Of a stretch of 64,000 nucleotides of DNA, positions 62,979-64,000 are shown piece after piece. The position numbers and the translations under genes were made by a program. The notes under the pieces were generated by a model that had not been told where the DNA came from, did no database searches, and was given only the letters and a program-made list of their open reading frames with translations. The stretch comes from an uncultured Paraprevotella sp. Lineage in GTDB: Bacteria; Bacteroidota; Bacteroidia; Bacteroidales; Bacteroidaceae. The stretch is taken from assembly GCA_944320775.1 (NCBI GenBank), contig CALUIV010000010.1:18071-82070 (forward strand), read 5' to 3'. Every line of letters starts with the position of its first letter. Positions within the stretch are counted from its first letter, which is position 1.

Positions 62979-63740
62979 TTAGATGTTGTTTTCGTTGATG
63001 TCATAATTAATATAGCGATGCTTCATCCAGCGGTAGGCGAAGCAGTCCTTGAACGGACCGAGCAACCGGTTCCACAGATTATATTTCGAAACTCCGGCCG
63101 TGCGCGGGAAATGGCGTACGGCTATTTCTTTATAGCAGCCTCCGTCCTGAAGCAGGATCAGGGCCGGCAGGAAGCGGTGCATGCCGGTGAAGAACGGAAT
63201 ACGCTTGGCATAGTCCGTATGGAGTACTTTCAGCGGACAGCCCGTGTCTGTAGCGCCATCGTGAGTCATCATGCGGCGGAAACTGTTGGCAATCTTTGAT
63301 TGCAGACGTTTGAAGGCCGAATCCTTACGGGCAGCACGAATGCCCATCACCAGCTTGTTGTCTTCGATATAGTCCAGCAACAGGTTGAAATCGTCGGGAG
63401 CTGTCTGAAGATCGGCATCAATATACCCCACATATTTCGACTGTGCCACATCGAAACCGGCTTTGATAGCCGCACTCAGACCGGCGTTTTTCCGGAAGTT
63501 CACGTAGTAGAAATGCTCGTTGCGTCCGCAGATGGTCCGGATACCTTCCAGGCTGTTGTCTTTTGATCCGTCGTTAACGAACAGGACACAAGCCGGACAT
63601 TTGGCTTTCGGCAGGAAGGCCGAAAGTTTTTCTTCGAGTGCAGCCATGTTGTCTTCTTCGTTGTAGACGGGCACGATAATCGTCAGGTCGTAGGATGCTG
63701 TGCGGTTTTCAGCCAGCAGATTCTGTGCAAATTCTTTCAT
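62979..63740 (-). CDS. GT2 glycosyltransferase, DPM1/ArnC-like
   Basis: The 253-residue GT-A enzyme has the N-terminal TIIVPVYNEEDN, FVNDGSKD, and the DxD motif YIDADLQ (Asp108, Asp110), then a basic C-terminal third with the conserved TGMHRFLPALILLQ block. It lacks the two C-terminal helices of ArnC/GtrB, so it should be membrane-associated only by its surface. It likely makes a polyprenyl-phosphate sugar used by the ArnT-like protein. It is the first gene of the leftward operon; the LAB_N gene begins 15 bases after its stop. Confidence 0.9.
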   Translation of the reverse strand: MKEFAQNLLAENRTASYDLTIIVPVYNEEDNMAALEEKLSAFLPKAKCPACVLFVNDGSKDNSLEGIRTICGRNEHFYYVNFRKNAGLSAAIKAGFDVAQSKYVGYIDADLQTAPDDFNLLLDYIEDNKLVMGIRAARKDSAFKRLQSKIANSFRRMMTHDGATDTGCPLKVLHTDYAKRIPFFTGMHRFLPALILLQDGGCYKEIAVRHFPRTAGVSKYNLWNRLLGPFKDCFAYRWMKHRYINYDINENNI

Positions 63741-63765
63741 TTTGATGCGGATAGATAATTTGGTG

Positions 63766-63773
63766 CAAAGATA
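63766..63773 (-). promoter_or_regulatory. Promoter -7 element for the GT2/LAB_N/ArnT operon
   Basis: TATCTTTG on the minus strand, 26 bases upstream of the GT2 start. Confidence 0.5.
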
Positions 63774-63816
63774 ATGCTTTTTTTGCGATTGTTCTGCCCC
63801 TTTTACTGCCTTTTTC

Positions 63817-63876
63817 CGAGATGCCCAACTGAACGCAATGAGATGCCCAACTCGTTGTGCTCAGTTGGGCATCTCG
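63817..63876. repeat. Competing inverted/direct repeats between divergent genes
   Basis: CGAGATGCCCAACTGA (63817-63832) and GAGATGCCCAACT (63840-63852) are direct repeats; both can pair with TCAGTTGGGCATCTCG (63861-63876), giving mutually exclusive stems of 16 and about 13-16 bp. An outer AACGCAA/TTGCGTT pair (63832-63838 and 63882-63888) flanks the second. AGATGCCC appears again at 63911. It lies upstream of both divergent promoters. Confidence 0.75.
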
Positions 63877-63939
63877 TTTTGTTGCGTTGTCCGGCATGAT
63901 TTTTGGGGGAAGATGCCCTGTTCTTATCCGATTGTTTTG

Positions 63940-63947
63940 TAACTTTG
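63940..63947 (+). promoter_or_regulatory. Promoter -7 element for the right-edge gene
   Basis: TAACTTTG, 20 bases upstream of the ATG at 63968. Confidence 0.5.
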
Positions 63948-63967
63948 CAGTAGAGATTTTGTGAAGA

Positions 63968-64000
63968 ATGATGAATGAATTTGTTTTTACTCCTGATGAA
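63968..64000 (+). CDS. Start of an unidentified gene (3' truncated by window)
   Basis: Eleven codons are visible (MMNEFVFTPDE). They follow a good -7 box by 20 bases and remain open to the window edge, so a gene probably begins here at ATG 63968 or 63971. Too little is present to name it. Confidence 0.5.
   Translation, partial: MMNEFVFTPDE

Noticed and set aside
62646-63299. Rightward open frame of 217 codons opposite LAB_N and GT2 genes
   Set aside because: It spans two real antisense genes and their junction, with no family match.

Overview
The window reads as chromosomal DNA of a Bacteroidales bacterium. Three things point there. Promoters follow the Bacteroidetes pattern (TTTG or TTG, about 20 bases, TAnnTTTG) and there are few Shine-Dalgarno-like sites. 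The primary sigma factor is the short 286-residue RpoD. The gene content includes a complete Bacteroides aerotolerance (bat) operon, a DUF4295 gene beside L28/L33, PCMD and DUF5103 proteins, and a sialic-acid cluster of the Bacteroides/Parabacteroides/Tannerella type. Parabacteroides or a relative is my best guess, but the sequence alone does not settle the genus. I see no insertion sequence, prophage or CRISPR array.

Layout. 1-560 is the 3' end of an HtrA/DegP protease. 561-1306 has no convincing gene but contains a terminator and two further hairpins. 1307-2197 is a DMT permease. 2408-14491 is a sialic-acid/host-glycan cluster: ROK regulator, NanA lyase, NanE epimerase, NanT transporter, YhcH/NanQ protein, NanH sialidase, GH20 hexosaminidase, a truncated SGNH esterase and a two-domain sialate O-acetylesterase. 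14664-16313 is an M49-type lipoprotein peptidase. 16502-17362 is rpoD. 17505-19644 is a four-gene operon: secreted unknown, HprK-like ATPase, S26-like protease and PqqD-like protein. 19739-24219 is a leftward block: TRIC channel, 2-hydroxyacid dehydrogenase, DUF5103, MtgA and an OmpA lipoprotein. 24337-37836 is housekeeping and envelope genes: ProRS, ThrE exporter, flavodiiron protein, CbpA, 5'-nucleotidase, MnmD, FBPase, a BamA/TamA-like barrel, PCMD protein and NspC. 38034-38405 holds four tRNAs (Gly-Leu-Leu-Gly). 38444-43642 has an SBF transporter, two conserved unknowns and a TonB-receptor-like barrel. 43788-49730 is core genes: map, tsaD, pncC, rpmB, rpmG, DUF4295, ftsY, rimO and HU. 49733-51241 encodes an HU-domain/transmembrane/LysM protein. 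51381-59918 is the moxR-DUF58-BatA-E operon. 59941-60630 is a PAP2 phosphatase. 60718-63740 is a three-gene polyprenyl-sugar/lipid A-type glycosylation operon on the minus strand. A new gene starts at the right edge.

How the genes work together. Secreted NanS and NanH de-acetylate and release terminal sialic acid, and GH20 removes the exposed hexosamine. NanT imports sialic acid and YhcH may interconvert its anomers. NanA splits it to ManNAc and pyruvate, and NanE makes GlcNAc. No dedicated amino-sugar kinase or SusC/D-type outer-membrane importer is in the window, so those steps must come from elsewhere. The cluster, with the DMT permease and M49 peptidase, lies between htrA and rpoD, two genes I recall as neighbours in Bacteroides.

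The best candidates for something under-described are the HU-TM-LysM protein, which could tether DNA to the cell wall, and the HprK-like/S26/PqqD operon, which looks like a RiPP-type module with no visible modification enzyme. Next are the competing inverted repeats at 63817-63876 and the esterase that has lost its catalytic Asp-His block.
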